Assembly: GCA_951802195.1 (NCBI GenBank)
Contig: OX637624.1
Coordinates: forward strand, 1,364,001-1,428,000
Direction: 5' to 3'
Length of the DNA: 64,000 nucleotides
Origin: Tausonia pullulans
Lineage: Eukaryota > Basidiomycota > Tremellomycetes > Cystofilobasidiales > Mrakiaceae
Under the pieces are notes generated by a model. That model worked only from the letters and a program-made list of their open reading frames with translations. It did no database searches and was not told where the DNA came from. The position numbers and the translations under genes are program-made. Positions within the stretch are counted from its first letter, which is position 1. Each line of letters opens with the position of its first letter. This document shows, piece by piece, positions 34,629 to 46,095 of the stretch.

Positions 34629-35433
34629 AGTCGAGGGGAGACTCGTTCGCGCGCTGCATCGCTGGGACTAGTAGAGGGGCGCACCTTCTGCGTCATCGGA
34701 CAGCTATCTCACCCGACGACAACCATCATGTGTGTCTCTTGCTCTCGAGCTCTCTATTTGTCTCGTCTTTGCCAGAGAAGGTCATCGAGGGAAGACAGGC
34801 AGAGAAAGACCCGCGCGCCTTGCTCTCATCAGACGGAGACAAGCATGTATACACAAGAGACAGGGAAGCCGAGGACCCTTCTGACCGCGACCCAGCACAC
34901 GCATAGCGCACGCCGGGCATGGACAGGAGGCAGGCGCAGGATTGTATGCTCGACTTCGATGAGGCCGACTTCTGAGGAGTCTACGACCTCAAGATACGCG
35001 GGCGTGGACGATAGTAAACGGATGTCCTTCCTTCTTCACTTCGTCGCTCTGCTCTAATGAAAGAGAGACGTTCCCAACTCGCAGAGGCCTTGAGTATAGT
35101 GGAGGCTGTCGAGGATAGGGCGGAAGTGGTTGGAAGAGAACAGGCGGCCGCGCGAAAAGCCGGCCTAAGAGAGGAGGGATCAGGGCCAGCCGGTTACGTG
35201 ACAAAAAGCGAGCGCCTGGAAACCACAATAGTGAGAAGTGTCTGCCTCAGCGACTCACCGCTCGAAAAGATGAGACTTCGAGGCAGCAAGGAGGGGAAGA
35301 TCTCCGTCAAAATGGTGCGCAGCAGCGTGCGTTGAAACGGTGTAACAATCGGCCAGATCGCCTCAAGCGGATCAGTGCGCATCGTCATCAACATCCATCG
35401 TCCAACTACACCTTGTTCGCCACTCCTCTCATA
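34629..35433. promoter_or_regulatory. Divergent promoter region, Avl9 / unknown gene
   Basis: About 0.8 kb between divergent starts. No conserved ORF or RNA gene seen. Confidence 0.4.
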
Positions 35434-36684
35434 ATGCCCTTGCTCGCCGCCAAGCGCGGGCCTAAGGTCGAACCAGGCACCACTTCAGTCCGGAACCCTC
35501 CACGTCCCCGCATTAAGCCTGAACTGGTCGACCGCAAGCCGTCCGTGAAGGCTGAGGACGTCAAGCCAACTCGGAACGCTCTCGCTGGGTCGGGCCCGTC
35601 CTCGGCAGCAGCAGCAACAGATCGTCGTGCACCGACGGCGGCGGAAATCAGAGCTCAACTTGGGCCGTACAACCCTCCGCCGAGTCCACCGCCGATGCCG
35701 AGGAATCGGTCGAGGTCGGCGACGCCTGGTAAGCGAGGGAGGGCACTTGTTTTGGGTTGGGGAACATACCTGCTGATTAAGCTTTCCATGACTCCCTTCT
35801 CTAGGACGGAAAAAGCTCAAGAAGATAAAGAAAAAGAAGAAGCCGGCCAAGAAGCGGGAACCTTCAGGGTACAACGGTACGCGTGTCGCCCGTCACCAAG
35901 TGGTGTCAGACGCCACTGCGGTCTCCCTTGCGACTGACGCTGGATATCTCTCAGTCTTCATGTCCGAAGGTCTAGCCCGTCTCCGAGAGGCTGGCTCGAA
36001 CCAGGCCCATCTCGACCGGTTCACCACCGTCGCTGGCTGGTGGCGCACTGGTGAACGAGACGCGCGGGTGCGCCGATTAACTTCATCAGCAGGAGCGAAG
36101 TCCTGATCCAAAACATCCAAATTCTTTGACTTTACAGCAAGTGCATTTTGAGCTGAATATGGAGGGCGTGCCCCGGCTGCTCGAAGGCGGGGGGAAGAAG
36201 GAGGAGTCTGATGTAAAGGAGGTGAAAATGCCAAAGGTTCGTCGTTGAAGCGCATCGGTGTCGTTCGTTACTCAAATCCTTACGTCCTCCATCTTGATCT
36301 CAGCCCGAAGACCGAGCTGCCTCACAATCTCCCCTTTTCGGATCCTCTCCCTCCTCCGCCTCTTCAGTGTCATCGGGTGACGTCAAGCCCCTCGCCTCCC
36401 GTCCAAAACGCAGGATGCCGTCGTCCTCAGAGGAGGAAGACGAGAAGCCTCTCATCACGGCGGTGTCGAGGCGCGCAAGAGCGAAGAGGAGGACTGTGGT
36501 CGCATCGTCGGACGATGACGAGGAAGAGCAGCAGCCAGCCGTGGAGCCAACAGTGAAAGAGGAGAAGAGAAACGAAGACGTCAAAGTAAGGACAAGGAAG
36601 CGACCAAGACCGTGGGTAACGCTAGATGGATCGTTGTCCGAAGAGGGAGAGAAGGACGAGAATGAGGTTATCGTGCTAGATTGA
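35434..36684 (+). CDS. Unrecognised basic/acidic, mostly disordered protein
   Basis: Not recognised. Start MPLLAAKRGPKVEPG at 35434, stop 36682-36684. Four or five exons, about 330 residues. A Pro/Arg-rich N-terminus leads to a strongly basic patch (GRKKLKKIKKKKKPAKKRE), likely nuclear localisation. Then comes the only folded-looking part: VSDATAVSLATDAGYLSVFMSEGLARLREAG, HLDRFTTVAGWWR. The C-terminus alternates acidic Ser/Glu/Asp runs (SSSEEEDEK, SSDDDEEEQQ) with basic ones (RRARAKRRT, RTRKRPRPW). The acid-serine runs look like casein kinase 2 sites. A nuclear or nucleolar role is inferred from composition alone. The fourth exon depends on a splice joining MPK to PED. Confidence 0.55.
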
Positions 36685-36939
36685 ACAGGAATTTGTCGTC
36701 ATCGCATTACAGAGAACGTGATCGGAGGAGACAGAGCGTGCGGAGCGGAGAGCTAGAGCGGTAAAAGAAGAGAGACAGACAGACACCAAAGAAAGGCTGA
36801 ACGAACATGAAGCGAAGGACAATACGAAGAATCGAGGATCGAAGAAAAAGATCGGGATGCAAGGTGTATGAGCGAGAGAGAAAACACAAGAAACAGAGGG
36901 AATCGGAAGGCAACATGGCGGGACCTCGGGCGATGCAAC

Positions 36940-39831
36940 TCATCTGTCTCCCCCTCCAACCCCAGGCGCCGGGGTTCCGACAACCGAGGCGCCTTTCTTT
37001 TTGATGAGCGCATTGCTGGCGGCAGCATTCTTCTTGGCGTACTGTAGAAGGAAAGGGAAATCAGCCAAGCACGGGAAGGCGCGAGGAAACTGAGGACGCC
37101 ATCGAGCTCACCCGCAGACCACAAGCGTTGCAGAGCGTCTTTGGGCCCATCGGGCCCTTCCTCCACTCTGGACTGTCCGTCCGACCGCAAACGGTGCAGA
37201 CGTGGCCCTCGTCCTTGGTACCCGACTTTTTGGCCTTTTTCGCAGGCTTGCTCGTAGAACTCCCCGACGCAGATGCTCCTGCAGATGGCCCAGCCCCCGG
37301 CGCCACATCAGTTGCTGCCGCTGCCTTTTTGTTCCTCGGCCAGCCCGTGGCGATCGTTGCCGGAGCCGGCTGCACCGAAGCAGGAGGTATGTAGCCAGCG
37401 CCATCGCCATCTTCGTCGTCTGACGCGCTCGCTGAAGCCGAGACCGAGTTGTCGTCTTCGTATGCCCCGCCGCTCGGCTCTGCGCCGCCGTGAAACCTAT
37501 TGTACTCGAAGGACGAGCCGCCAGCCTGCGAGAGAAAGCCACCTGCGCCGGAAGAGGAGGAGGACGAGCTGTGGTGGTGAAGAGGCGGAGGCTGGGACCC
37601 AGCGGCGTGGGAGGTCGGAGGAAGAAGAGAGGTCGTTGGTGAGAAGAAGGCCGATGGGAGACCAGGAATTGTCGATTGGCGGAGATCTGCAGATAGAAAG
37701 CACGCGCATGAGTATCAACAAGGCAAACGGAACGCGGCAAGGTCGAACACTCACAATAATCGGCGTCCGTATTACCGTTGAGGCCTTCATAGACCTCTTC
37801 AGCCATCCCGTTCGGTCCCATCAACTCCATGAGCTCCGCCCTTAGCCGCTCATTCTCCATCTTCTCCTCGAGGAATGCATCGAGCATCTCTCCCGTTCGG
37901 CTCGGCCACCGGCGGGCCATGAGGAAGAAGCACTTGCACCGCTGGCCGTCGCCGCCGCTGCTGCTGCTGCCGTTGCCGATGGCATTGCTGCCTAATTGGA
38001 CGGACGGCGAAATCGAAGCAGATGAGGAAGAGGCGGAGCCCGAAGAAAGCGAAGGTGTGTTGCCTCCTGGGAGGCCCGAGGGGATGGCTGCTGAGCCCGT
38101 TGTCAGAGAGAGAGGGATCTGTCGGGGAATGAACTGTCAGTCGACGCGCGCCGGCAGGTGCCAAAAGATTGCAACTCACCGGCGCCCGGTCAGCCTCCTC
38201 GCCCCAGTACCCATGGCCTCTCAGCTCGAGCAGAACAGGTCGCCCCGCCGCGTCGGCCTTGCGGTCGCTCTGGTTGATTCCAATGCCGCCGTATCCGCTC
38301 TCGACGCTCCCCCTTCGGCCCGCTTCTTGGTTGGCGTCGCCGTCGTCTGAAGGAGTCGTCATGCCCGTACCAACACCGCCCTGGCCGTCGTCGTCATTGT
38401 TGGGCGTCGACGCGAGGAAAGTGGGCGAGTCGGAGGTACTTTCAGCATAGGGGTTCGGCGAGGAGAGGAGAAAGGACGAGGGCGTTCTCTTGGGAAGGAA
38501 CCTGTGATAGGACGAGAGGTCCGTCCGATTTGAGATCGACTGCTGGAGACAGTTGAGCAAGGGCGGGAGGTCGGGCTCTGTGGAAAATCAATTCGATGGT
38601 CAGCAAAGAAAGAAAGGAGCAGGGAACGACAGGAACGCACCGTAGACTAGGTCGGCGATGGCCCGGTTCTCGACGTCCTTGACTGAGTAGCCGAGAAGGT
38701 CCCTGATCCCAGGCGAGGTGTAGACGATCTGCGATAAAAGATAGACCGTATTGAGTCCATGCGACGGCGAGGTGGATCGGATGCTCCAACGACGACGACG
38801 ACGACGACGGGCAGGAGAGCAGAAGAGAGGGAGGAGATAAGGGACGAGACGCGGAACGGACCCTGGCGCCGCCTTGCGGGGACGGGACGAGCACAAAGAC
38901 GACGGTGTCGGAGAGTTCATTGACGAGCAGATTAGCCCACTTCTTGCGCTTGGTAAACTGGTGTCTCGGAGAAAATGAGGGCGAGAGGGGCAAGAAGGGG
39001 GGAGAGGGGAGGGGGATGACGAGTTCGAAACAAACAGGGCGGGCCCCAAAGTCAGCGTGTGGTAAGGTGACGGGAATATTGCGCATGCATGTACAGGCAG
39101 TCGCAAGTCCACCCAAGCGTTCAGACAGGCCAAGCAGCAGGCCCGCCGACGATGAACGGTCAGATGGAGGTTATGGGTATGTGTGAGAGCGAGAGCGAGC
39201 GAGAGAGTGAGAGGGCCGATGACGGACGAAGGCGACTCCGCCCTCTCAGGTAGCTCTCTCGGTCGCCCTGAGATCGCGCCTTCGCAAGCCAACTCGACAA
39301 AGACCAACTCACCTCAAACACACCCTCATGCACCGAGCTGCTGCCAAAACTGCCATTCTTCCCCCAGCCGGCTGCGCTCCCTGCGACTTGCTGCTGCTGC
39401 TGATGTTGGCCTCCTTCGCCTCCCGCGCCGAGGGCCGATGACCCTGGCGCCGTTCCTCCTGACATTCCACCTTCCCTTTCCCCTCTCTCACCTCCTACGG
39501 CTGACACGCCGTCAGCGAGGCCACCTCCCCCTACTCCTCCGCCAGTACCGCTGAGGCCACCCGACCCAAAGGCCGTGACGGTCGAAAGCGGGACCGGCGG
39601 CGTGGGTGCCCCCGTGAGCTGGTGAAGGCCCTTGAACGTCGCGGGTGTCTGTTGTTGCTGCTGCGAGTTCGCGCCCGTGGTAGTTGATGACGATGACCCT
39701 TTTCCAACCGGAGATGCTGAGGGGTGTGGGATGGCTGGAGGCGGGAGCTGTGACGGTCGAGATTGATGGCCAGGATGCGGCTGCTGCCCGGCGGGATCTT
39801 GTGGTTGGCCCGTCGAGGCGTAGAACGACAT
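36940..39831 (-). CDS. wc-2: White Collar-2 homologue (PAS domain, GATA zinc finger)
   Basis: DNA-binding half of the fungal blue-light complex; nuclear. ATG 39831 ([15 protein letters not shown]). The N-terminal 200 residues are Gln/Gly/Ser/Pro-rich. One PAS domain spans exons at about 39000-38640: [20 protein letters not shown], then [20 protein letters not shown] and NRAIADLV. A long Ser/Asp-rich linker follows, with [13 protein letters not shown] as a short coiled coil near 37850. The GATA finger (about 37200-37110) has spacing CX2CX18CX2[16 protein letters not shown], then LCNACGLR. An intron (GTGAGC..CTACAG) splits it from [16 protein letters not shown], and the stop is at 36940. CX18C spacing is that of WC-2 and related fungal light factors. 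About 750 residues. 739 bases downstream of wc-1 in the same direction. Confidence 0.92.
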
Positions 39832-40570
39832 GAGGCGGGCAGGCGGGAAGGTGAAGGTAAGCGAGCTGAAAGCTGACTGGCTGGCTGATGGAAGGTGAGA
39901 TTGCAGGCGAAGGTGAGCGAGGTCGAGGGATAAGAGGTGTGTGGTTGGCTAGTTGGACGAGGCAATGGTCGGAATGAGGGAGGATGAGAAGGTCTCCCCT
40001 CCCGCCGATCGTCGCCAGGCGACCATTTCCCCTTTTGCATGATTGACAGATGATGAGCCCTCATGATAAAGATCCTCGTGGAGATAGGGGGATCTTCTCT
40101 CGTTGTCGCGCTTCTTCTCTGATTGATAGCGAGGAAAGATATCTGCAAAAACTCAAGCGCAGGTACGAAGGGCGAATGTCATAAACACACCCATTTAAGA
40201 TTTACGAATTGAGAAGGGATAGTTGACACATATACGGCAGCTCGAGAGAGAGAATAACAGTATGGCTGCGGGAAGAAGAGGAAGGGCGAGCGAGGCATGG
40301 CAAGAACGGGGAGAAAGAGAAAGGAGTCGTAGGAGTCGGGAGGTCGGGCGGGTCGTTTCGAGAACATGAGCAGTCAGTCGAGCGGGAAGGAATATAAGAG
40401 GAGGAGAAAGCAAATAGCGAAGGAAGGAGACATATCGGAAGAGAATCAAAGACAGCCAATGCGAGACAAGAGAAAAGAGCAACAGAAACGAGAAACATCA
40501 CCATGCACTATCACTACCTCTTCACTCACTGCCCTCCCCCACCGGCAGCCCCTCCACCACCGAGCGTCCC
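39832..40570. promoter_or_regulatory. Spacer between wc-1 and wc-2
   Basis: 739 bases holding the wc-1 3' UTR and the wc-2 promoter and leader (both minus strand). AG/CT-rich low complexity between 40200 and 40480. I see no ORF of note. Confidence 0.5.
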
Positions 40571-43500
40571 CTAGTTCTGCCTTGCCCGGTGCTGTTCTCT
40601 CATCCACGCCGTGTATTGCGCGTAGGTCGGTTGCTGCTGCTGTCGTTGTTGCTGATGCGGCGCGGCGTCCGCCTCCTGTTGTTCTTGCTGCTGCGAGTGA
40701 TGTCTTTGAGCGAGCATCGCTGGGCTGGGCTGCTGCTGCTGCTGCTGTGACTGGCCCCAAGCCAGCCCCGTTGACGAAGGCGTCGACCCAGACGAGACGG
40801 CCGTCGATGTCGACGAAGCGGAGGACGACTGCCGATGCGGCTGCTGTTGTTGCTGCTGCTGGTACATCGTCGCTGTCGAAGGCTGCTGAGCTGGAGGAGC
40901 ATGATCGGTATAGTACGTCGCCTGCTGCGACGCAGAAGCCGTGGCCGACGAGATCATTCGAGGCAGAGCCGGAGGATGGAGGAAGCCAGCGGTCTGAGCC
41001 GGCGCGCTCTTCACCGGAATCGTTGTCATTGAACCCGTCGTCGGCGTGCAGGCCGAGACAAAGGTAGAGGCGAGCGAGCGCCGCTTGCGCTTCGGGTTCT
41101 GCTGCGAACTGGAGCTGCCGCTCGGGGGACCCTTCTCCACCATCACAGCAGGCGTGGCCGCCTCCTTCCCCTTTCCCCCACCCGCCGCGGCTTGCGCCTG
41201 CTCTCTCAACCGCCCGATCTGGTCCCTCAACTTCTTGTTGTCGTTCTTCAGCTGATGCAGCTCAAACTGCCAACCTGTCCCCCTCGTGACCGCCAGGTCC
41301 TCAAAAACGTCTGAGCGAGGGGCATGGACCGTCTCTCGGCCGGGCGCAAGGCTGGCACGGTGGGCGGCGGAGGTGAGAGAGCGCTTGAAAGGGGGCGGCT
41401 CCGTCGTCGATGCGGCGTCAACGGGGGGAAGAAGAGAGGAGGAAGAAAGTGAAGAGACCAGCTTGATCTGAACGAGCAAGCTCGTCGGGCCCAGCTTCCT
41501 CCTTGACGGGCCCTGTTCGAGCCCCGGTTCAAGCAAACACGCCTCGGTGTCCGAGGAGGTGTCTGACACGCCACCTTCATCCGAGGAAGTGTCTGAGTCG
41601 CCACAGGAGCCACCTATGCCGGTGGCAGTGTTCCTGCCCTTGCCTCCTGGAGGGCCGGACGTCTCAAGACCCGAGCGACGACGCCGATTGACGGCGTAGA
41701 AGACCGTCTCGACTTCGTAGATCGTCGTGGATCCTGCCAGAGAGGATTGTGACGAGGAGGAGGAGGCGCCCGAGGAGAAGGAACTCGCTGTAGGAAGCAT
41801 GATCCGGTGGCGGACGACAATGCCTGATCGACGAGGAAGACCCGCCGCAGCCGCCTCAAGCGCGCGCTTGATCCGGGCATGGGTGGACTTCGTACCAGGA
41901 GGAGAACCGGGAGGAGGCATGTCGTCCGGGACTCGGCCGAGGAAACTCGAGCCGACGAGAGCCACATCCTCCTGCTTCTCGCCTGTGAGAATCGCTCTGG
42001 CTGACCTGCTGGCGTACAGGATGAGGCCCTCGAAGCTCAGAGCGCACCACCGTTCCCTTGAGCTCGGCTCGACGCCCCCGAGCGACCCGATGGTCGACCA
42101 CGCGAGCCTCGGGAGGACGCGCTCCCTTCCCGTGAGGATGATCGCCTTGCGTCCCTTGCCCGGCTCGACGTGCAGTCGTCCCGTGCACTCAAGCCAGACG
42201 ATCCCGGACATCTTCCGCTGGACGCGAAACAGGAAATTGACCGTTCTCGGAATCGACTTCGGCTCCGGCTTGCCATCTGCGCCTACAGCCCTCGAAGGCG
42301 GCGCCGGCTGGCGGATAGTCGACTCCTTGAGCTCCCGCATGATAGGCACCACGTCCGAAGGGTGGCAAATGTCGGCGATCGACTTGCTCGCCAGTTCCTC
42401 CGGCTCGTACTCGAGCACGCGCCGGACCGATGGCGAGACGTACTGGAAGTGACCCTTCAGACTGAGAACAAGGACAAAGTCGTCGGCGTGCTCAAAGATC
42501 AACTTATACCACTCGGTTGTGAGCTGTTCGGGACCGGCGTCGTCTGGAGCACGCTGGGGCCCAAGGATCGCAAGCTGATCCGGCGAGAGGACACCTTTTT
42601 GGCGAGCGACTGGGACAGCCGTTGGAGGAGTGGGCTCCAGCTGACCCGCGGGGGCAAGCGGAGGCGCGGGGTGGTTGAGGACGGCGTAGTTGACCTGGTA
42701 CGTCCCGTCCCGGATATTGCGGAGGATTGCGTTGGGCGACTCGACGAGGTCGACCTGTGAAGATACGCGTGAGATCCCGCTTGCAAAGAGTCACAGAGAC
42801 CATTCCTTCTCACCTGGAAGCCGACGTGGAAGACAATCTCGTCCGAGTCCCAAGTGATCGGGACGATCGTGAGCAAGTTGATGAACGGCAACCCACCCTT
42901 GCGGTAATTGATGAGGCTTGCCTGACACTCCTTGCCCTGTGAAACCTGTCGCTGGATGTGCGAAACGGCGACGTTGTCTGTGTACTTTCGGCGTGAGCCC
43001 TTGGCGACCTCGCCGTCAGGGGCTGGGGATGGAGAGGGTCAATCTCGAGGAGTCCGAGGCTACCCTGAGACGCACGGTGGCGATCAGGGAAAGGGGGAAA
43101 CAACCCACATTGCAGGAAGCGGCAGTTGCGGCCGACAATCTCGCGAGCATCGTAGCCCGTGAGCTGCGAGAACGTCGGCGAGGCATATACGATTGGCGAG
43201 TCATACTTGCGAACATCCTATGGGAATTGAGATAAGCCAGGCGCCCGAAAAAGAAAATAATAATAATACGGGACAACATACCACGACGAGGAATGAGCAG
43301 CTGAAATCGACGGGACCCAGCGTCGTCCTCGGGTTCGCCCTGCTTGCGACCCGACTCAGAACACCAAGGACGTCGAACCCGGACGTCGAGTAGAGCCCCG
43401 GCATCGACTTGCCGATCGGCGGGATCGACGCGAGCGTGCTCAGCAACGGCGAGGGCTCTGTTCGCGGCTGCTGTTGGGAAGGCTGAGAGTTCGAGGGCTT

Positions 43501-44894
43501 GGGCTGCTGGAGCTGGCGGGACTGATATTGGGACTGCTGGTGGTGAAGTTGCTGCTGCTGCTGTCGAGAGTAGAGCGTGGCCGAGGATGGCGATTCCAGC
43601 GGTTGGTGAGTGAAGGCCGTGGGCGGAGCGGCGTACGACTTTGGTGTCGCGTAAGACGACTTGCCCGGGTACATCGTAGAATCGCCATAAGATCTGAGGG
43701 TGGACAGACGATTGAGACGTTGCGTGGAGAGAGGAGTTGAGGAAAGAGAAGGAAAGGGAGCATCGAAGACTCACGGCCCCGTATGGGTGCCCTCCCAAGT
43801 CATCGGGCCTGAGGCCGCGTTCCAGGTCTCAACGCCGCCCGTCTGGAGATTGTCGTTAGACGAGGCGAGGAATGGCGGGAGCTGGGGGAGAAGGCGAGTG
43901 GAGACCGTCAACATGGAAGGGGGGGAGGAAGATGGCGATGAGAGGTGGGGCGGAAGTAAGCTGAAAGAGAGAAGCGAAAGGAGAACATCGTGCCATAAGC
44001 CACCTCCCCGCGAAATGACACCGCGCTCGAGATCGGCTGAGGGCCCTCCCACCGGCTTGATATGAGTCGCAAGCCTAATCGCTGGGCTCAAGGCTGACGA
44101 GACGGGACGTGCAGGAACGCGCACGATCTCCGTCGGGCGGGGGAGAAGGAGGAAGAAGGGGCGAGAGACAAGGATGAAGTGGAGGGCTGAGGCCGAGGCT
44201 ATTGGCGTGCAAGGCGAAGGCGCTCTCGCGATACAAGGCGAGAAGCGACGGAGGTAGACCTCGCATTCCTCCCCCCTCTTGCCTTCCCTCTCTTGATCGG
44301 GTACACCCCCCCATAACCTGCGGCGATGCAAACTCGAAAAGATCGCAGAAGACGCACTTGAAATTGGATGTCATGCGACGCAAACAAACTCGGGTCCCAC
44401 CCGGCCTCGACAGCCACAGACGGCAGTGGGGGAGCGGAGCTGCTGTTCCCCGTTGCCGTACAGCTGCTCGTCGGTCGATACGGCTTGCCATTAGGACGGT
44501 TGTTGCCGGTGCTGCTGCTGCCGTTCGCCGATTCGCCAAAGTCAAGACCTTCCATCGGGCCGGCGAACGACGCGCTTGCCACGGACGGGTAGTCGCCGTA
44601 CGTGCCGGGCTCAAACGACGCCGCTGACAACGAGGGTGATGTCGACGTCAGCACTTCTTGTCCCCGCTCCTGGGTGTGGTGAGAGCGACGAGGTGATCGT
44701 TGCCGGCGGGAGGAGGAGGAGGAAGAGGGCGAAGACGAGACAGGGCGGACATTGTCCGGGATGTTGGAGCCGCTCCAGGCCCGCTGGCCCGTCCCAGCGG
44801 AGAGATAATCGAGCGCCAACGACGAGTCTGTGGGCGTCTCGAGTGGCGGGGTCTGGACGAGGAACGCCGAGAAATCGAGTGGCGTGGTCGCCAT
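40571..44894 (-). CDS. wc-1: White Collar-1 homologue, LOV-domain blue-light receptor (no zinc finger)
   Basis: Flavin-binding photoreceptor and activator that pairs with WC-2. ATG 44894 ([17 protein letters not shown]), stop 40571. N-terminal Ser/Asn-rich region, then the LOV domain at about 43370-42760: [34 protein letters not shown] and GRNCRFLQ. The Cys of that last motif forms the photo-adduct with the flavin. It continues [19 protein letters not shown] and [13 protein letters not shown], ending [19 protein letters not shown] second PAS lies near 42500-42250 ([29 protein letters not shown]) and a third near 42050-41900. A coiled-coil stretch near 41240 ([18 protein letters not shown]) and Gln-rich runs follow. 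No GATA finger at the C-terminus, as in known basidiomycete WC-1 proteins. Four introns seen in the LOV region. About 1,200 residues. A 14-base poly-C stands just upstream of the ATG. Confidence 0.95.
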
Positions 44895-46095
44895 AGTCGG
44901 GGGGGGAGGGGGGGGGGGGGGAGAGCGAGGCGAAGAGGCACGCAGAAGTAGGAGGGTGGGAATTGTCTGTCGGGCTGGGGAGCTGGCTGCTGGTTGCGCT
45001 AGACGCACGCGCGAGGGAGAGAAGCCAGCTGGCGAGGCTGGGGTGGGATGAAGCTGACTCGCAGGTCGTGGAAGGGGTTGGTTGGTGGAGGGTTGGGCGG
45101 TGGTTGGATGGCGGACAGGCGGGCGAACGAGAACCAAGGTCCGGTCAACTCCCTCCGTTGCAGGGACCGGCGTGTGAATTGGCTGCGAGGGAGGCGCGGG
45201 GAAGCCGCAAGGGAGAGGGTGAGACGGCAGCGAGAACAAGATGCCGACGGCCAAGCAAGCGAGCCAGCCCACGCGGCGGCGAGACGAAGAGTTGCGTCCT
45301 CTCTCCGCTTTTGGCCGCCCTTGCCCTCAGTCAGCGACGGGACCTTTGCAGAGGATAAATGCAACCGTTGCCTACCGTGATGGCCTGCAGAAGTGAGCCC
45401 CTGAACCAGAGTACTTTGCTTTGAGGAAAACAAGTCGGAAGAGCCAATCCAAGTGTGTCTTCTGTTCTCTTCCTGCCCTGTCTTCGTCTCTAGGTCTCTT
45501 CCTCCATGCCTCCTCAGTCTCACCTCGACTGCGCAAGCTCCTCTATTACTTCAGTGCGTGCGATCGCCTCCTGCCTCCAAAGCCTTCGGCGGCCCGCCCA
45601 ACAACAGCCAGACGCTGACGTCAGAGCTACAGTGCGGCTTCCCTCTCGCTTCACGTCTCACTCAGTTTCACAAGCGCTTTAACTCGAACGACTAGTCAGA
45701 GTCCGACGAAAGCAGGTTTTTGCTGCTTCCCGTCGTTCTTGGCCGACATTCCTCTTTCTCTCTCTCCCTCTTCGGCTGACCATCCCATCCTTGGCTGAGG
45801 CAAGACCCGACAGCCGAGGGAAGCCGACGTTAGTCGGGCGTATGGCGCTCGCTCGCGCATGATGATTTGGGTCTCACTTGGTTGGTGAAATTAGAGCGGG
45901 ATTAATGCATGAAGTGAGGGTAAACACAAAGTTTTGCATCACAGTAGGCAAGGCACTAAGGAAGCGAAAGAAAGGAATACAGGGTTTCTTATGTTGCTCG
46001 TGAAGATTGAAATGACAGTGGAAGGAGGCTGGGTCGTAGTGGGCGGGAGAAGTGCGCGCGCAGACTTCTTTGTGTCTTAAAAGGACGAGTGTTGT
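44895..46095. promoter_or_regulatory. Spacer between rhodopsin and wc-1
   Basis: 1.2 kb holding the rhodopsin 3' UTR and the wc-1 promoter (both minus strand). It starts with G8-A-G14 at 44899-44921 beside the wc-1 ATG. A GCGATCGC palindrome sits at about 45560-45567, containing the GATC/CGAT words known from White Collar light-response elements; a single site proves nothing. No gene seen. Confidence 0.45.

Noticed and set aside
36940-44894. One fused WC-1/WC-2 gene carrying a GATA finger
   Set aside because: The WC-1 frame stops at 40571 and the WC-2 part has its own ATG and low-complexity N-terminus 739 bases on; composition and domain order fit two genes.
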